From Ascarosepion bandense (taxonomy: Eukaryota > Mollusca > Cephalopoda > Sepiida > Sepiidae), in contig JBBBDQ010001122.1 of the NCBI GenBank assembly GCA_037127315.1, forward strand, positions 6,923,001 through 6,987,000: a stretch of DNA of 64,000 nt, written 5' to 3'. This document shows, piece by piece, positions 21,040 through 31,705 of the stretch. Each line of letters starts with the position of its first letter. The stretch's first letter is position 1. Made by a program: the position numbers and the translations under genes. A model generated the notes under the pieces. The model saw only the letters and a program-made list of their open reading frames with translations. It ran no database searches and was not told where the DNA came from.

Positions 21040-21665
21040 GTTATTTCCGTAATTTTCTATATGCTGAAATCTTTTAAGGCTGTCAGCACCTCTATTACGA
21101 TGCCGTCTGGTCCAGCTGCTTTGTTCCAATTCATTTTGGTCATTGTGGCTTTCACTTCGCATTTTAATATCACCGATCCGTTAGCATCTTTTTTTGCTGT
21201 AGATTTAATTTATTATTTCTGTAATTTTCTATCTGCTGAAATATTCTAAGGCTGTCAGAATCTCTGTTACTACGCCGACTGGTCCAGCTGCTTTGTTCCA
21301 ATTCGTTTTGGCCATTGCAGCTTTCACTTTGCATTTTAATATTTCCGGTCCGTCAGCATCTTTTTTATTAACTATCGGTTGCTCTCTCTCTTCTGGTGGA
21401 AGAGATATTTTGTATATACATCTTCCCATAGCTGGAGTTTTTCCTCTTTCTTTAATATTATCGTTTTATCCTTGGGTTTTATGCATCCTTTTGAGGAACA
21501 TATTCTTTGTCCTGTCAGTTCCCTTATTTCTTTATACATTTCTCCTTTATTAGTCTTGCTCAGTTGCTCTACTTCGGTGCATTTGTTGTTGAGCCATTCC
21601 TCTTTAGCCTGTCTGTGGTCCTCGGTCCTTATTTCCTTTTGTAGTTTGTTGTATTCAGTTCTCTA
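21040..21665 (-). pseudogene. Duplicated RTE connector/RT-start segments
   Basis: The block encoding 'KAAMAK-NWNKAAGP-GVVTEIL' occurs three times on the minus strand, at about 21190-21060, 21380-21230 and 21930-21780. The middle one is preceded by its own connector (21660-21430), parallel to 22250-21980. The copies differ from each other, so they are either old internal duplications or pieces of independent RTE insertions stacked in the same orientation. Confidence 0.65.
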
Positions 21666-21692
21666 TTCAACAGAATTCGGACAATGTGTTTC

Positions 21693-22860
21693 GTTATGTC
21701 GCTCATCAAACTGATTGTTCGTATTCGATTGCGCCTGGCTTCTTAGGCAGAGCTATGAAAGTTGGTTTGCTTAAGTCATCTGGTATTGCACCACTGTTGT
21801 AGATTTCATTTATTATTTCCGTAATTTTCTCTATGCCGAAATCTTCTAAGACTGTCAGCAACTCTATTACAACGCTCTCTGGTCCAGCTGCTTTGTTCCT
21901 TTTCAGTTTGGCCATTGCAGCTTTCACTTCAGATTTTAATATTTTCGGTCCGTTATCATCTTTTTTTTAAATTATCGGTTGCTCTCTCGTGTGGTGAAGA
22001 GATCTTTTATATATTTTTGCCATCGCTGGAGTATTTCCTCTTTCTCCAATATGATCGTTCCATCTTTTGATTTTATACATCCTTTTGAGGAATATGTTCT
22101 TAGTCCTGTCAGTTCTCTTATTTCTTTATGCATTTCTCCTTTATTAGTCTCGCTCAATCTCTCTACGTCGACACATTTGTCGTTGCGCCATTCCTCTTTA
22201 GCCTGTCTGCATTTACTCCTTATTTCCTTGTGTAGTTTCCTGTATTCCGTTCTATGTCTTAGCATAGTTTTCTGTCTCCTTTGCCTCATGTCAAGAATAT
22301 TTTCAGTCATCCCCTCATTTTTTCTTCTGCGTCTGATTTTCTCTGGGACCATGTTGTTTGCTGATGTCACTAGTGCTTCTTTAAGTGCGTTCCATTTCGA
22401 ATTTCCATTTCCAATTTGTTCTTTGTATTTGTTTCTCACAGTGTCAGTGTATTTTTCCTGCAGGTTGAGGTAATACAGGAGCGTGTTGTATTGCAGTCTG
22501 GGTGCTGTCCTAGGATTCTTTAGTCTCCGAAGTTTCACCCTTAGTTTGCAGATAACTGGAGGGTGGTCGTTTCCACAGTCAGCACTTGGATATATTTTGC
22601 ATTGATTTACTGCGTTTCTGAATCTTTTGTTTATGGTTGCATAATCGATTTGGTTTTTCGTGTCGCCTCCTGGGCTTCTCCATGTCCATAAACGTCTCGG
22701 TTGTTCTTGAAACCAAGTGTTGGTTATCACCTGATCATTCGCCTTACACCACTGGAAGCATCTTTCACCCCTCTCGTTGCGGATTCCTAATCCAAAGTTG
22801 CCAGTTGTCTCCCCTTCCCTCTCCTTGCTTACTTTTGCATTCAAATCTCCCATGATGATT
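21693..22860 (-). pseudogene. RTE-type LINE: endonuclease C-terminus, connector, RT start
   Basis: The 293-codon frame (21972-22853) starts 'MGDLNAKVSKEREGE', followed by 'RNERGERCFQWCKANDQVITNTWF', 'RRLWTWRSPGGDTKNQIDYATI' and 'SADCGNDHPPVICKLRVKLRR'. GDLNAK and GNDHxPV correspond to the GDFN and SDH motifs of APE nucleases, and the QIDY motif is typical of RTE elements. A basic connector leads, after a frameshift near 21970, to 'AAMAKLKRNKAAGPESVV' and 'IPDDLSKPTFIALPKKPGA' (21706-21927), the N-terminal RT motifs. Confidence 0.85.
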
Positions 22861-23006
22861 CTAATTTCTTGGCTTTTGCATTGAGCCTTGGCATTGTCAA
22901 GAGTGGCGTAAAAAGATTCTGTTTCTTCTTCAATGCTTTGGGTTGTTGGTGCATAGACGACATATAATTGCTATGTTGAACGGTCTCTCTTTCAGTTTCA
23001 CTAGGA

Positions 23007-23751
23007 CAAGGGTCGGCAATCTACGGCCCGCTGGTCGGATCCGGCCCGCGAAGGCATTTTGACCGGCCCGCGAGCCTGATTATCGATGACTCTATTTTTA
23101 ACATGAGAGACGAGTCTTTCGAATTCAACAAAAGGCCTGCTGTTATCTTTCATGTCAAATAATGGATACATATTTGTTATGACCCTTGGCTACATTAAAA
23201 GATAACAGAAGCGAAAGGAACGATAAAGCGACAGAGGTCAGGGAGGGACTGACAAGCGAGGTAGCAGAAATCTAAAGACACTTAAACATACGCGCATTAT
23301 ACATACATGCCCCATGAATGTGTGGTTGATACCGCATGTGTACGTACGTAAGTGTATATGTTTGCGACTATTTGTACTCGTATGTATGGGTATATGAGTT
23401 TCGTTTTTGTTTGATGTACGTGTTTGGTTTTGGTACAGTTTTCAATAACAGTTTCAAACCTACACGTCATAATTTCATCCATTTCTCTTCGCTTGATCTT
23501 TTTCACTTTGAAGTACGTATTTTGACGTTCTTTGAGGAAAAGTAATTTTTGTTAGGTGTTTTTTAATTTTATATTTTCTTTTGTTTTCTGATTTCTCAAT
23601 GTTTATTTTCATTATGGTTTTAAATATTTAGGTTGACAGGAGTCTGCATATGTAACTGACTTTAATTTTTCATTAATGGCCTTCGTTCAGCCCGCGACCA
23701 GTCATTATAACACGATTCAGCCCGCAGGGTCGAATGAATTGCCGATCCCTG
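23007..23751. mobile_element. hAT-type MITE, 745 bp, with 8-bp target duplication
   Basis: Ends CAAGGGTCGGCAAT (23007) and ATTGCCGATCCCTG (to 23751) are imperfect terminal inverted repeats. Each is followed inward by a GGCCCGC/GCCCGC-rich block. The flanking 8-mer CACTAGGA is duplicated exactly (22999-23006 and 23752-23759), the length diagnostic of hAT elements. The interior has no transposase. Inserted in the RTE endonuclease sequence. Confidence 0.9.
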
Positions 23752-23759
23752 CACTAGGA

Positions 23760-24115
23760 ATACTCTTTCAGAGAACTGGCAGTATCCCAGAATGCATTTC
23801 TTTATTTGTTTGTCCAGTATTAAGCCGACACCTTTTTCTTCTTTTTACCTTCGGTATTGTTGTCGCTGCTAAAGTTTCCATTATTTAGCCATCTAGTTTC
23901 GCATATGCCCAGAATTTTGATATTTAACTGCTCATTTCCTGCTTGACATTCCTTAGCTGACCACAGTTATTCAGAGTCCTAACATTCCATGTTCCTAGGG
24001 TAATTTCTTTTTGTTGTGCACAGTTGCAGGGGAACGGTCCAGGGATATCTGTTGCGCATGTCGTTCCTTCCCGGGCGAGGGTCAAATTTTGGAAAAATGT
24101 TCCTTCTTTACGCAT
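23760..24115 (-). pseudogene. RTE-type LINE endonuclease N-terminus
   Basis: 'ITLGTWNVRTLNNCGQLRNVKQEM' (about 23930-24010) is the typical opening of RTE endonucleases. It is followed by codons for 'ILGICETRWLNNGNF' (about 23880-23930), containing the catalytic ET motif. The element 5' end lies close to 24115, next to the TTTC microsatellite. Confidence 0.75.
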
Positions 24116-24117
24116 TT

Positions 24118-24210
24118 ACCCTTTCTTTCTTTCTTTCTTTCTTTCTTTTTTAATATTCTTTTACTTTTTGTCTTTGGTTTCCTTGTTTCTTTTGCTTTAT
24201 TTTTGCACCT

Positions 24211-24241
<31 letters not shown>

Positions 24242-24357
24242 ATGTGCATTTTCTTTCTTTCTTTTTTCTTTCTTCATGCGTCTTTTCTTTTTCCTTCTTT
24301 TTTCTTTATTCAAATGTCTTTTCTTTCTTTCTTTCTTTCTTCATATGCCTTTTCTTT

Positions 24358-24389
<32 letters not shown>

Positions 24390-24496
24390 TATGCACCTTT
24401 CTTTCTTTCTTTCTTCATGTGCATTTTCTTTCTTTCTTTTTTCTTTCTTCATGCGACTTTTCTTTTTCCTTCTTTTTTCTTTATTCAAATGTCTTT

Positions 24497-24545
<49 letters not shown>

Positions 24546-24767
24546 ATATGCCTTTTCTTTCTTTCTTTCTTTCTTTCTTTATGTACCTTTCTTTCTTTCT
24601 TTCTTTCTTTCAACTTTTTCCTTTATTCTTAATTTCTTTCATTCTTTTTTGATATTCCCTTCTTTCTTTTCATCTTTTTTTAACTCTTGTTTCTTATTCC
24701 TTTTGATTGTTTGTTCTTTTCTTTCTTTCTTCATGCACCTTTTTTTTTATCTTTCTCGACCTTACGT

Positions 24768-24799
<32 letters not shown>

Positions 24800-24900
24800 T
24801 CAAGTTTTTATCCTTTATTTCTTTCTTTTTGATGTTACTTTTCTTTTTTTTCTCGATCTGTTTTCTTCCTCCTTTTCACTCTCCCAACATTTTATAACTT
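24118..24900. repeat. TTTC-rich low-complexity block with 176-bp higher-order repeat
   Basis: (TTTC)n tracts with recurring interruptions. The segment CTTCATGTGCATTTTC ... TTATTCAAATGTC appears at about 24239 and again at about 24415, 176 bp later. The long Phe/Ser/Leu frames here simply translate TTTC. Confidence 0.9.
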
Positions 24901-26018
24901 TTAATTTATTCGTTCTTTTTTTTTACACAGTTTCATGTCATCAATTCTTCATTTACCACCATTTTTGCTCTTTTTTTCGTCTTTCCAGATTTTATTCCCT
25001 TCCGATACAATCTTCCTTTTAGGCTTGTGTCACGGAATCGAAACAATCCAATTTTAGATTTGAGCTTCCCTGTCGACAATTCGTGTCAAGACAGAACTCT
25101 GCTGTTATCTCGGCGTCATTTCGGAAATATTTTTGATATCGAGCAATTTAAGCGCCACATCTGTCTAACACCTGGACTCAGTTGAAGAATGAAAACGTTC
25201 AACCTAAATCACAATCGTTAGACTATAGGCCTGAGGGTAGTTTAAATTCAGTTTCTTTGTCATTTAAATATTATCTTGATATGGGAACCAAAAACGAGTT
25301 AACATTTTTCTACTAATGTTTACCCTCATCAAGGCCGAAGAGCCATTCAAGGTAAAGGGTTTCTGAAAGGTTTTTTTATGAGTAGCAAGAGAAAGAGGGA
25401 AGAGGCGATGTTTATGAGTATATACTGTAAAGATACTTTACAGTTGAGTAGCCTAGATGTAGCTGTAATTTCTATGCTAACAGTTTCTTTCCTCGCACCT
25501 CTCGCTTATGGAACTCCATTCCAGCTCCATGCTTTCCAGCGAACATTAATCCGCAAAAATGTCAATGCAATGTCAAACGCAATCTATTTTCCTTCTCATT
25601 ACTCTTCTTTTGTTCTCGCTTTTTATTAATGTTTCTGTTTCTAATTCTTCCACAACTAATAACCTCTTCTGTCTTAGTGGATTTAATGCCTTGTTTGGAG
25701 TGAACTCGATGATATACATTTAATAGCTGGCTACACATTTCAGAGCACACTCGTTGGTCAGTGGGACTAACACATTCCTATTACCGACGCCCCAACAATC
25801 AACAGAGGAGATCTGTGGTTTGTACTGCAATTATGCTGACCTTAGTTACAGTTTTTGGGCGTACGCGTATAATCTGGCGTGATATTTTTGCTTAACAAGG
25901 CCTGGGCGCCCAATCACTCGGCTACGATGACTTGGAATTTCTTGTTAGCAAACCCATCGTTAGCATTTGATGAGTTTCATCAACCTAATTTCACGAAAAT
26001 AGATTGGGTTTAAACGTA
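24901..26018. other. No gene seen
   Basis: Ordinary sequence. An 83-codon frame at 25378-25629 has no recognisable domain. Confidence 0.5.
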
Positions 26019-26019
26019 G

Positions 26020-26051
<32 letters not shown>

Positions 26052-26189
26052 GGAAAATTGACACATAACTATATAATTATATTATATTATATTAAGCTCT
26101 ATAATACTCATTATATTGAGCACTGTTTATAATAAAATAAATGTCAGAGTACTCAAAATTAAAAAAAACCTCGAGTCCTTTTCACTTGG

Positions 26190-26235
<46 letters not shown>

Positions 26236-26588
26236 ATTATATAGTTATGAAAATTGACACATAACTATATAATTATATTATATTATATTATATTAAGCTC
26301 TATAATACTCATTATATTGAGCACTGTTTATAATAAAATATAATAAAATAAATGCCAGAGTACTCAAAATTAAAAAAAAACTCGAGTCCTTTTCACTTGG
26401 AATTATATATATATATATATATATAAGATAATTATATAGTTATGAAAATTGACACATAACTGTATAATTATATTATATTATATTATATTATATTAAGGTC
26501 TATAATACTCAGTATATTGAGCACGGTTTATAATAAAATAAATGCCAGAGTACTCAAAATTAAAAAAACCTCGAGTCTTTTGACTTGG

Positions 26589-26629
<41 letters not shown>

Positions 26630-26630
26630 C
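26020..26630. repeat. Three tandem units of about 196 bp bounded by (TA)n
   Basis: Each unit begins GAAAATTGACACATAACT (26053, 26249, 26444), contains ATATTATATTATATTA and CTCGAGTC(C/T)TTT, and ends in a (TA)n tract of variable length. No coding potential. A tandem duplication of an AT-rich element carrying its own microsatellite. Confidence 0.9.
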
Positions 26631-26815
26631 CTACGTCTATAGCTCTACTCCGGGTCCTGCGCATGACGGTAAACTGCATCCGGCAGCAAGGCCTCTATTG
26701 GGAGGTTGTGAGAAGCATGGAACCACCACTTAATTGCTGTTGTTCCCAGGTGCACCATGACCCGGAGTGGAAGCACATCTTCGGGTCCCAGCTATGGGAA
26801 AATAGTTAACCCCCC
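26631..26815. other. Unclassified GC-richer segment
   Basis: Stands out from its AT-rich flanks (CTCCGGGTCCTGCGC ... GACCCGGAGTGG, a loose inverted pair). Ends at a C/A homopolymer. Not identified. Confidence 0.4.
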
Positions 26816-26879
26816 CCCAAAAAAAAAACTGGTGTGAAGACACTATGAAAGTATAAAAATACACTTTTATAGAAATATA

Positions 26880-27010
26880 TACATGAAAATACTTTTATAG
26901 AAAAATATACATTTTTGAAGGAAAATATTACGAACAATACATTTTTGAAGAAAGAATTATTACGATAATACAGGTTTGAAGAAAAAATATTCTCAGCAAG
27001 AACATTTTTG
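26880..27010. repeat. About four degenerate 31-bp tandem units
   Basis: A(C/G)A(T/G)TTTTGAA recurs at about 26909, 26939, 26970 and 27001, with AT-rich spacers. Confidence 0.6.
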
Positions 27011-27307
27011 AATACAAAACTAGCAGACATTTTCAGTTTCCTAAAATAAAAAAGAAAAAAAAAACTTTTTTTATTAAAATCTGACTAAATCAACCTTCTC
27101 ACAATAACCGAATATTAAAATTACCTTAAGCCCCCCACCTTTTTGACATTAAATAACCCGCAGAGGTGTTGATATGCCCTTAATCAAAACTCAGACTCAA
27201 ACCCTATTCCGCCACTCGGAATTTCATGCACTACGCAATCATCATGTTCATATTAGGAACTGGCCGTTTATGGATTTGAATTTTTATTTTTGGTTCTCGC
27301 CTTGATC

Positions 27308-27925
27308 AGGATGTTCGTTGTGGTGCATCGGAACTAGAAATCGGGGAGCCGAGTTCGAATTCCAGCCGAATTCATTGCATTCACTTACGCGCAAATACCC
27401 CTGGGAAAGGTATTAATCCGTCTCTTCCTTCCAGTTATGGATTAAATAACAGGACAGATTGGGTTCTATAGCCTTGGTCGGCACCCAGTCTACCACAGAA
27501 AGCAATGGCAACCTACTGCGGGATAATCTTCTGTGTAGTCAGTCATGTCTCTTTCGAGACATGATCGCCCGAAGCGTGTATTACGTATGGCACTTAACTG
27601 ACTGACTGACTGAATATAATAGTTGGAAGCATAATTAAAACTTCTACGAGACATAAAGTGGGGGATCGGTTTTCTATTGTTATGAAGTAATAAACTGATC
27701 CCCCACTAATTACTACTTAATAATATAATACATCTCTTCTCCCTCTAGCTATTAGTCAAATAATAGGACAGATTGGGTTCTATAGCCTTGGTCGGCAACC
27801 AGTCTACCGCAGAAAGCAATGGCAACCTACTGCGGGATAATCTTCTGCCGAGTCAGTCATGTCTCTTTCGAGACATGATCGCCCAAGCGTGTTTCACGTA
27901 TGGCATTTAACTGACTGACTTGATC
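27308..27925 (+). mobile_element. Composite: SINE, hairpin linker, headless SINE
   Basis: A full SINE (27308-27603, A-box partly deleted) is joined by a linker of about 115 bp to a second, headless SINE body (27720-27925). The linker contains an inverted repeat, AGTGGGGGATC at 27658 and GATCCCCCACT at 27698-27708. The same three-part order and linker occur at 32308-32896 and, inverted, at 45589-46166 and 51522-52102. Confidence 0.8.
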
Positions 27926-28452
27926 TTGGCCATTATAAATTATAAATCAGAGATGCCATTTTTTTAATTTAATTTGCGTTAGGCGTTAGGCTTAAAATTA
28001 GATATGAAATCGGAAAATAAAATCATAAAATTTAAATTAATATTAAAAGGTAAAAATTTGTTAGGAGCAGAGTTGTATGTGTTTTTGTTGTATGTAATTG
28101 CTTAAACTATTTGGAAAGCGCACAGCTGTTCATGCATTTATTATTACTTAAAGTCAATTTATGATTGTAATATAACTATTTTCACTGATTTTCGGTTGAA
28201 CCAAAATAAAATTTAACGTCGCCATCATAATGGATGCTCCCTTTGTAAATTATGCATTCGATCAAATATTGACTGTTAAATGAGCAGATCGAAATTTTTA
28301 GCAGTTACAGTTATTTTTTGTAAATTTACTATTATTTATAGTGGAGTTGCTATTATTCTGCAGGTTACACATGTGTTTATTTAATATTATCTTATATGTG
28401 AGTGTAATTACGTGTATATGGCCATTTATTAATATCGATGCACACAGATATA
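27926..28452. other. No gene seen
   Basis: AT-rich sequence with no recognisable repeat family. Confidence 0.5.
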
Positions 28453-28793
28453 CACTACCGGCCATAATTATTAGGACACCCCAGTTTTTTTAAAAGAAAT
28501 GATGTATTTCATATTATTTTAAAGTGGATAATTCTAAATGAAAATAGAATGGTTCTTTTGTTATTATTACTTTGCAAAATTTTACAAGGCAAGGAAGCAA
28601 AGATGAACTCGTCCGAATCACCCTAAATTTACTTCATTCTTTCATTGATGAAACTTCAATATAGGTAATTATTAAATATTTATAAATTCATTTGATGCAC
28701 ATGTTACTGTGCAGTATTAGCAAAAGAACCATTCTATTTTCATTTACAATTATTCACTTGCCAATAAATACTAAAAAATAGTATGAAATGCAT

Positions 28794-28800
<7 letters not shown>
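28453..28800. mobile_element. Tc1-like MITE, right end eroded
   Basis: The left end (ACTACCGGCCATAATTATTA at 28454) resembles Tc1-family termini. Inverted subterminal blocks pair GAAAATAGAATGGTTCTTTT (about 28540-28560) with AAAAGAACCATTCTATTTTC (about 28722-28742), and the outer parts match imperfectly to about 28800. The expected right terminus is missing and replaced by (TA)n. Confidence 0.65.
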
Positions 28801-28849
<49 letters not shown>

Positions 28850-28905
28850 TTTAATATATCATTTTTTATATATATATATATATTTTTTTTTTTAAACATA
28901 TACCG
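28801..28905. repeat. (TA)n and T-run repeats
   Basis: Two copies of TATA-run plus poly-T separated by AATATATCATTTT, a small duplication. Confidence 0.9.
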
Positions 28906-28938
28906 TTAAATATAAAAGACAATGAATGTCTATTATTT

Positions 28939-29024
28939 GCAGTTCTCAAATTTGCAATGCGGTTCTATGACGTCACACCGCGTGATAGCAAATCATAGGA
29001 CCGCATTGCAAATTTGAGAACTGC
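28939..29024. repeat. 86-nt foldback (32-bp arms, 22-nt loop)
   Basis: Left arm 28939-28970 and right arm 28993-29024 are complementary except for one mismatch. GC content rises in the loop (GTCACACCGCG). The size is that of a pre-miRNA-like hairpin or a tiny MITE. No terminal duplication was noticed. Confidence 0.85.
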
Positions 29025-29128
29025 GTTTGTTATTTTTGGTAACTATTGCCGTTGCCTAGCGGAGTTTTATGTCAACACAAAATAAAATCGTCGCTGATGG
29101 TGGATGTTATTGTGTTACCGTATTAATA

Positions 29129-29170
29129 ATCTCTCTGAAGATGGCTCAGGTGCGCCGAAAGCTTAGAACC
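29129..29170 (+). ncRNA. Degenerate hammerhead-like motif, 5' terminal repeat
   Basis: CTGAAGA (about 29136), a short stem GGC/GCC, then GAAAGCTTAGAAC. The core fits CUGANGA and GAAA, but stems I and III are weak. The same position in the 3' repeat is equally decayed. Confidence 0.4.
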
Positions 29171-29337
29171 AGCTTAATAAAAAATTATCCATATGTTGGT
29201 GAATTTTTGTCTTTATTTTCAATTAAAATTAAAGCGAAAATACGACGTTCAGAACGGCTCATGATTAAACGTAATAGACATTCATTGTCTCTTATATTTA
29301 ACAGTATATTTTTAGAAAATTATTTGCTGCCTCGATA

Positions 29338-29386
<49 letters not shown>

Positions 29387-29393
<7 letters not shown>

Positions 29394-29510
29394 TATACCT
29401 AGTGAGCCAGACAGACCAACCTATGTTTCCCTTAAACGATCGTCAGGGAAAGCTTTTCCGTTTAATTGAAACCTTGGTAGGTCTGTCTGGCTCACTAGGT
29501 ATACTTTATT
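29387..29510. repeat. 31-bp perfect inverted repeat around ribozyme-like halves
   Basis: Arms 29387-29417 and 29480-29510 are exact complements. The plus strand of the loop ends in GAAACCTTGGTA. The minus strand carries CTGACGA, a weak stem II and GAAACATAGGTT. Each is a hammerhead-like GAAA-stem III-NUH segment leading into the arm that would be stem I. It looks like a head-to-head duplication of the ribozyme region, with a complete core only on the minus strand. Confidence 0.75.
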
Positions 29511-29710
29511 TATTCCGCTCTACATAAGTATTGAGCGCTTTTTTTTTAGTTGATTGCTCGTGTCGGGGTTTTTTCTTTGGGCTACGTGCTAACTTGGTCC
29601 GAACTCTTTTGGCTGATGTTCATGTACTTGGCTCTTTCTTTTTTTAAAAACATTTTTTCCTTCTTCATAGATCCGTTGAAGGTTTTTCGACACGAGTATA
29701 GTTATTATCT

Positions 29711-29760
<50 letters not shown>

Positions 29761-29763
<3 letters not shown>

Positions 29764-31320
29764 CTTTCCAACCACGAACTAACTAAGCACCAAAAAGAAT
29801 TACTCAACCTTGGACCTAACTGCCATATATACCGTAAGTATAACCAGCTTACTGAAAAAATTGAAATAGAAACGCTCTATCAAAGCATCACTAAATTACA
29901 AGATGAAAAACTTATAACCATTAAACCCGAACTGAAAGATCTACTTAAGGCTGAGGCAATCAAAGATCGCCATGATAAAAGCAGAAGCTCCTCAAAAATT
30001 CTATCGAAACAACTAAAAAGTGCCGCGCACGAACTACGCAACCACCTTCACATAATTGTAAAAAAAGCTGACAAGGCTAACATCTTTGTTGTACTTAACA
30101 AATCAGATTACAACACAAAACTCAACCACATACTCCATGACCACACAAAATTTAAAAAAATTAACAAAAACCCGACACACCAACTAAAATCTAAACTTAA
30201 TAAACTCATTAGTGCCAACAACGCTGATCAGAATTCCTTAAAACTCCCTAAAATTATTGGTGACTATAAACCTGGTTACATATACGGAACCATAAAAACT
30301 CATAAACCTAACTATCCTCTCCGCCCTATCATATCCCAAATTTCTACTCCTGTATACCAGTTAACTAAACATATTAACCAGCTTATCACACCCTACCTTC
30401 CGAGTAAATACAGCATAAAGTCAACCCTAGAGGCAATCCAAATCCTCAAGAGTGAAAAACCTAATAATGAAATCATAGCTTCACTTGATGTGGAAAACCT
30501 TTTTACTAATGTACCCGTCAGTGAAACTATTGATATAATTATAAAAAATGTTTACAGTAATCCTTCATTACCCCCACTCAAAATTAATCCCAACATCCTA
30601 AGAAAAATTCTACTAGCTTGTACTACTGAAGTGCCTTTTGTTGATCCAAAAAACACTATATATATACAACGTGACGGAGTCTCCATGGGTTCAGTGCTTG
30701 GTCCGACTTTTAGTAATTTCTACATGTCTAACCTTGAAAATACTACCTTTGCAAAATTTACAAAACCATCAATATATCTACGATATGTTGATGATATCCT
30801 ACTATCAATTAAAAATACTGATGAAATCATACAACTTCAAAAACAGTTTCAAAATAACTCAGTTTTAAAATTTACTTATGAACTTAGCAAAGATAACAAA
30901 ATTCATTTTCTTGATATATTAATTAACACTGACAACAATAAATTTACTATCTCACCGTATCAAAAACCCACTAATAAAAATCCCTCCACACTCAATTATA
31001 TTAGTGAATGCCCCCACTATTACAAAATAGCCATTATAAAAAATCTATTATATCGTGCAAAAGTCAGTTCATCTACAAATCAGATCTTCCACAGTGAACT
31101 AAAAAACATAAAACAGACACTCATCAATAATAATTTTCCCAACTACATAGTTGATGAACAAATACATTATTTTCTTAAAAAGCTTAACATGGAAAAAACA
31201 ACACATGATACTAACCCAACCAATCCTAAATATATCACTCTCTTATACCGTAGCCAGATGCATCTACATCGGCCACACCACAAATTCGCTCTCACGGCGT
31301 CTGACGTTGCACTTAAATAA
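29761..31320 (+). CDS. Penelope-like reverse transcriptase (N-terminus unclear)
   Basis: Open from the (TA)n tract at 29761 through a stop at 31318-31320, about 519 codons with no interruption. No clear ATG precedes it, so the start is probably lost in or before the microsatellite. Motifs: 'VKKADKANIFVVLNKSDYNTKLNHIL' (30058-30135), 'GTIKTHKPNYPLRPIIS' (30286-30340), 'ASLDVENLFTNVP' with the first catalytic Asp (30487), 'VSMGSVLGPTFSNFY' (30682), 'LRYVDDILLSI' with the YVDD box (about 30780) and 'IHFLDILINTDNN' (30900). This is the Penelope-type RT order. The frame ends by a frameshift inside the linker before the nuclease. RT looks intact at sequence level; activity is unknown. Confidence 0.85.
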
Positions 31321-31528
31321 AAATTCAAATATATTCCGTCATTTAGAACAACACGGTTATCAACGCACACTTCCGAGAAAAACGCTTGTTGATAACACGT
31401 ACATACTCAAACAAGAAAATAATAAGCAGAAACTAAAAATCCTCGAAGCACTCTACATTAAACAATTTAAACCTGGTTTGAATACAATCAATTTCGATAT
31501 TTCCAATAACGTACTCAAATGTCTGTAA
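31240..31528 (+). pseudogene. GIY-YIG endonuclease domain, truncated and out of frame
   Basis: In the frame offset from the RT: 'CIYIGHTTNSLSRRLTLHLN', then 'LKILEALYIKQFKPGLNTI', ending TAA at 31526-31528. YIG, the Arg of SLSRR and the Glu of EALYI are present. The Cys-rich linker and the first half of the domain normally found between RT and YIG are absent: 'LLYRSQMH' runs directly into 'CIYIG'. So a deletion plus frameshift removed most of the linker. Confidence 0.8.
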
Positions 31529-31666
31529 TCAGACCAGGGACCACAACACCACTATTTCGTCACTGTCTTCGGCCATCCGCCACGGTAGGGATGGGCTTAT
31601 ATTTTCAATTCAATTCTCTTTATTGTTAATAGCTTAAATGTTCTATGTTTACTGTGTGTTAATATT

Positions 31667-31705
31667 TACTCTTTGATAATGGCTTATGTGAGCCGAAAGC
31701 TTAGA
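31667..31705 (+). ncRNA. Degenerate hammerhead-like motif, 3' terminal repeat
   Basis: TTGATAA in place of CUGANGA, then a good stem II (GGCT/AGCC with a 6-nt loop), then GAAAGCTTAGACC. Two core substitutions make activity unlikely. Confidence 0.4.

Larger units (their letters stand above)
16850..24115 (-). mobile_element. RTE-type LINE, near full length, rearranged and nested
   Basis: Reading on the minus strand: endonuclease N-terminus (24115-23760), a hAT MITE interruption (23751-23007), endonuclease C-terminus and connector (22860-21972), and RT start (21927-21706). Then come two partial repeats of the connector/RT-start segment (about 21665-21195 and 21190-21040), an inserted Jockey/CR1 LINE (21035-18235), RT core and C-terminus (18225-17001), and a 3' UTR with an AAG-type tail (about 16850). 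The domain order APE endonuclease then RT and the short tail fit RTE-clade elements. Many frameshifts and duplications show it is dead. Confidence 0.75.

Noticed and set aside
24011..24897. Three overlapping long Phe/Ser-rich ORFs as membrane proteins
   Set aside because: They translate a (TTTC)n microsatellite in several frames; no coding signal.
29069..29527. 152-codon ORF crossing the Penelope 5' region
   Set aside because: Its middle is a (TA)n run read as Ile-Tyr and its end is the inverted repeat; not a protein gene.
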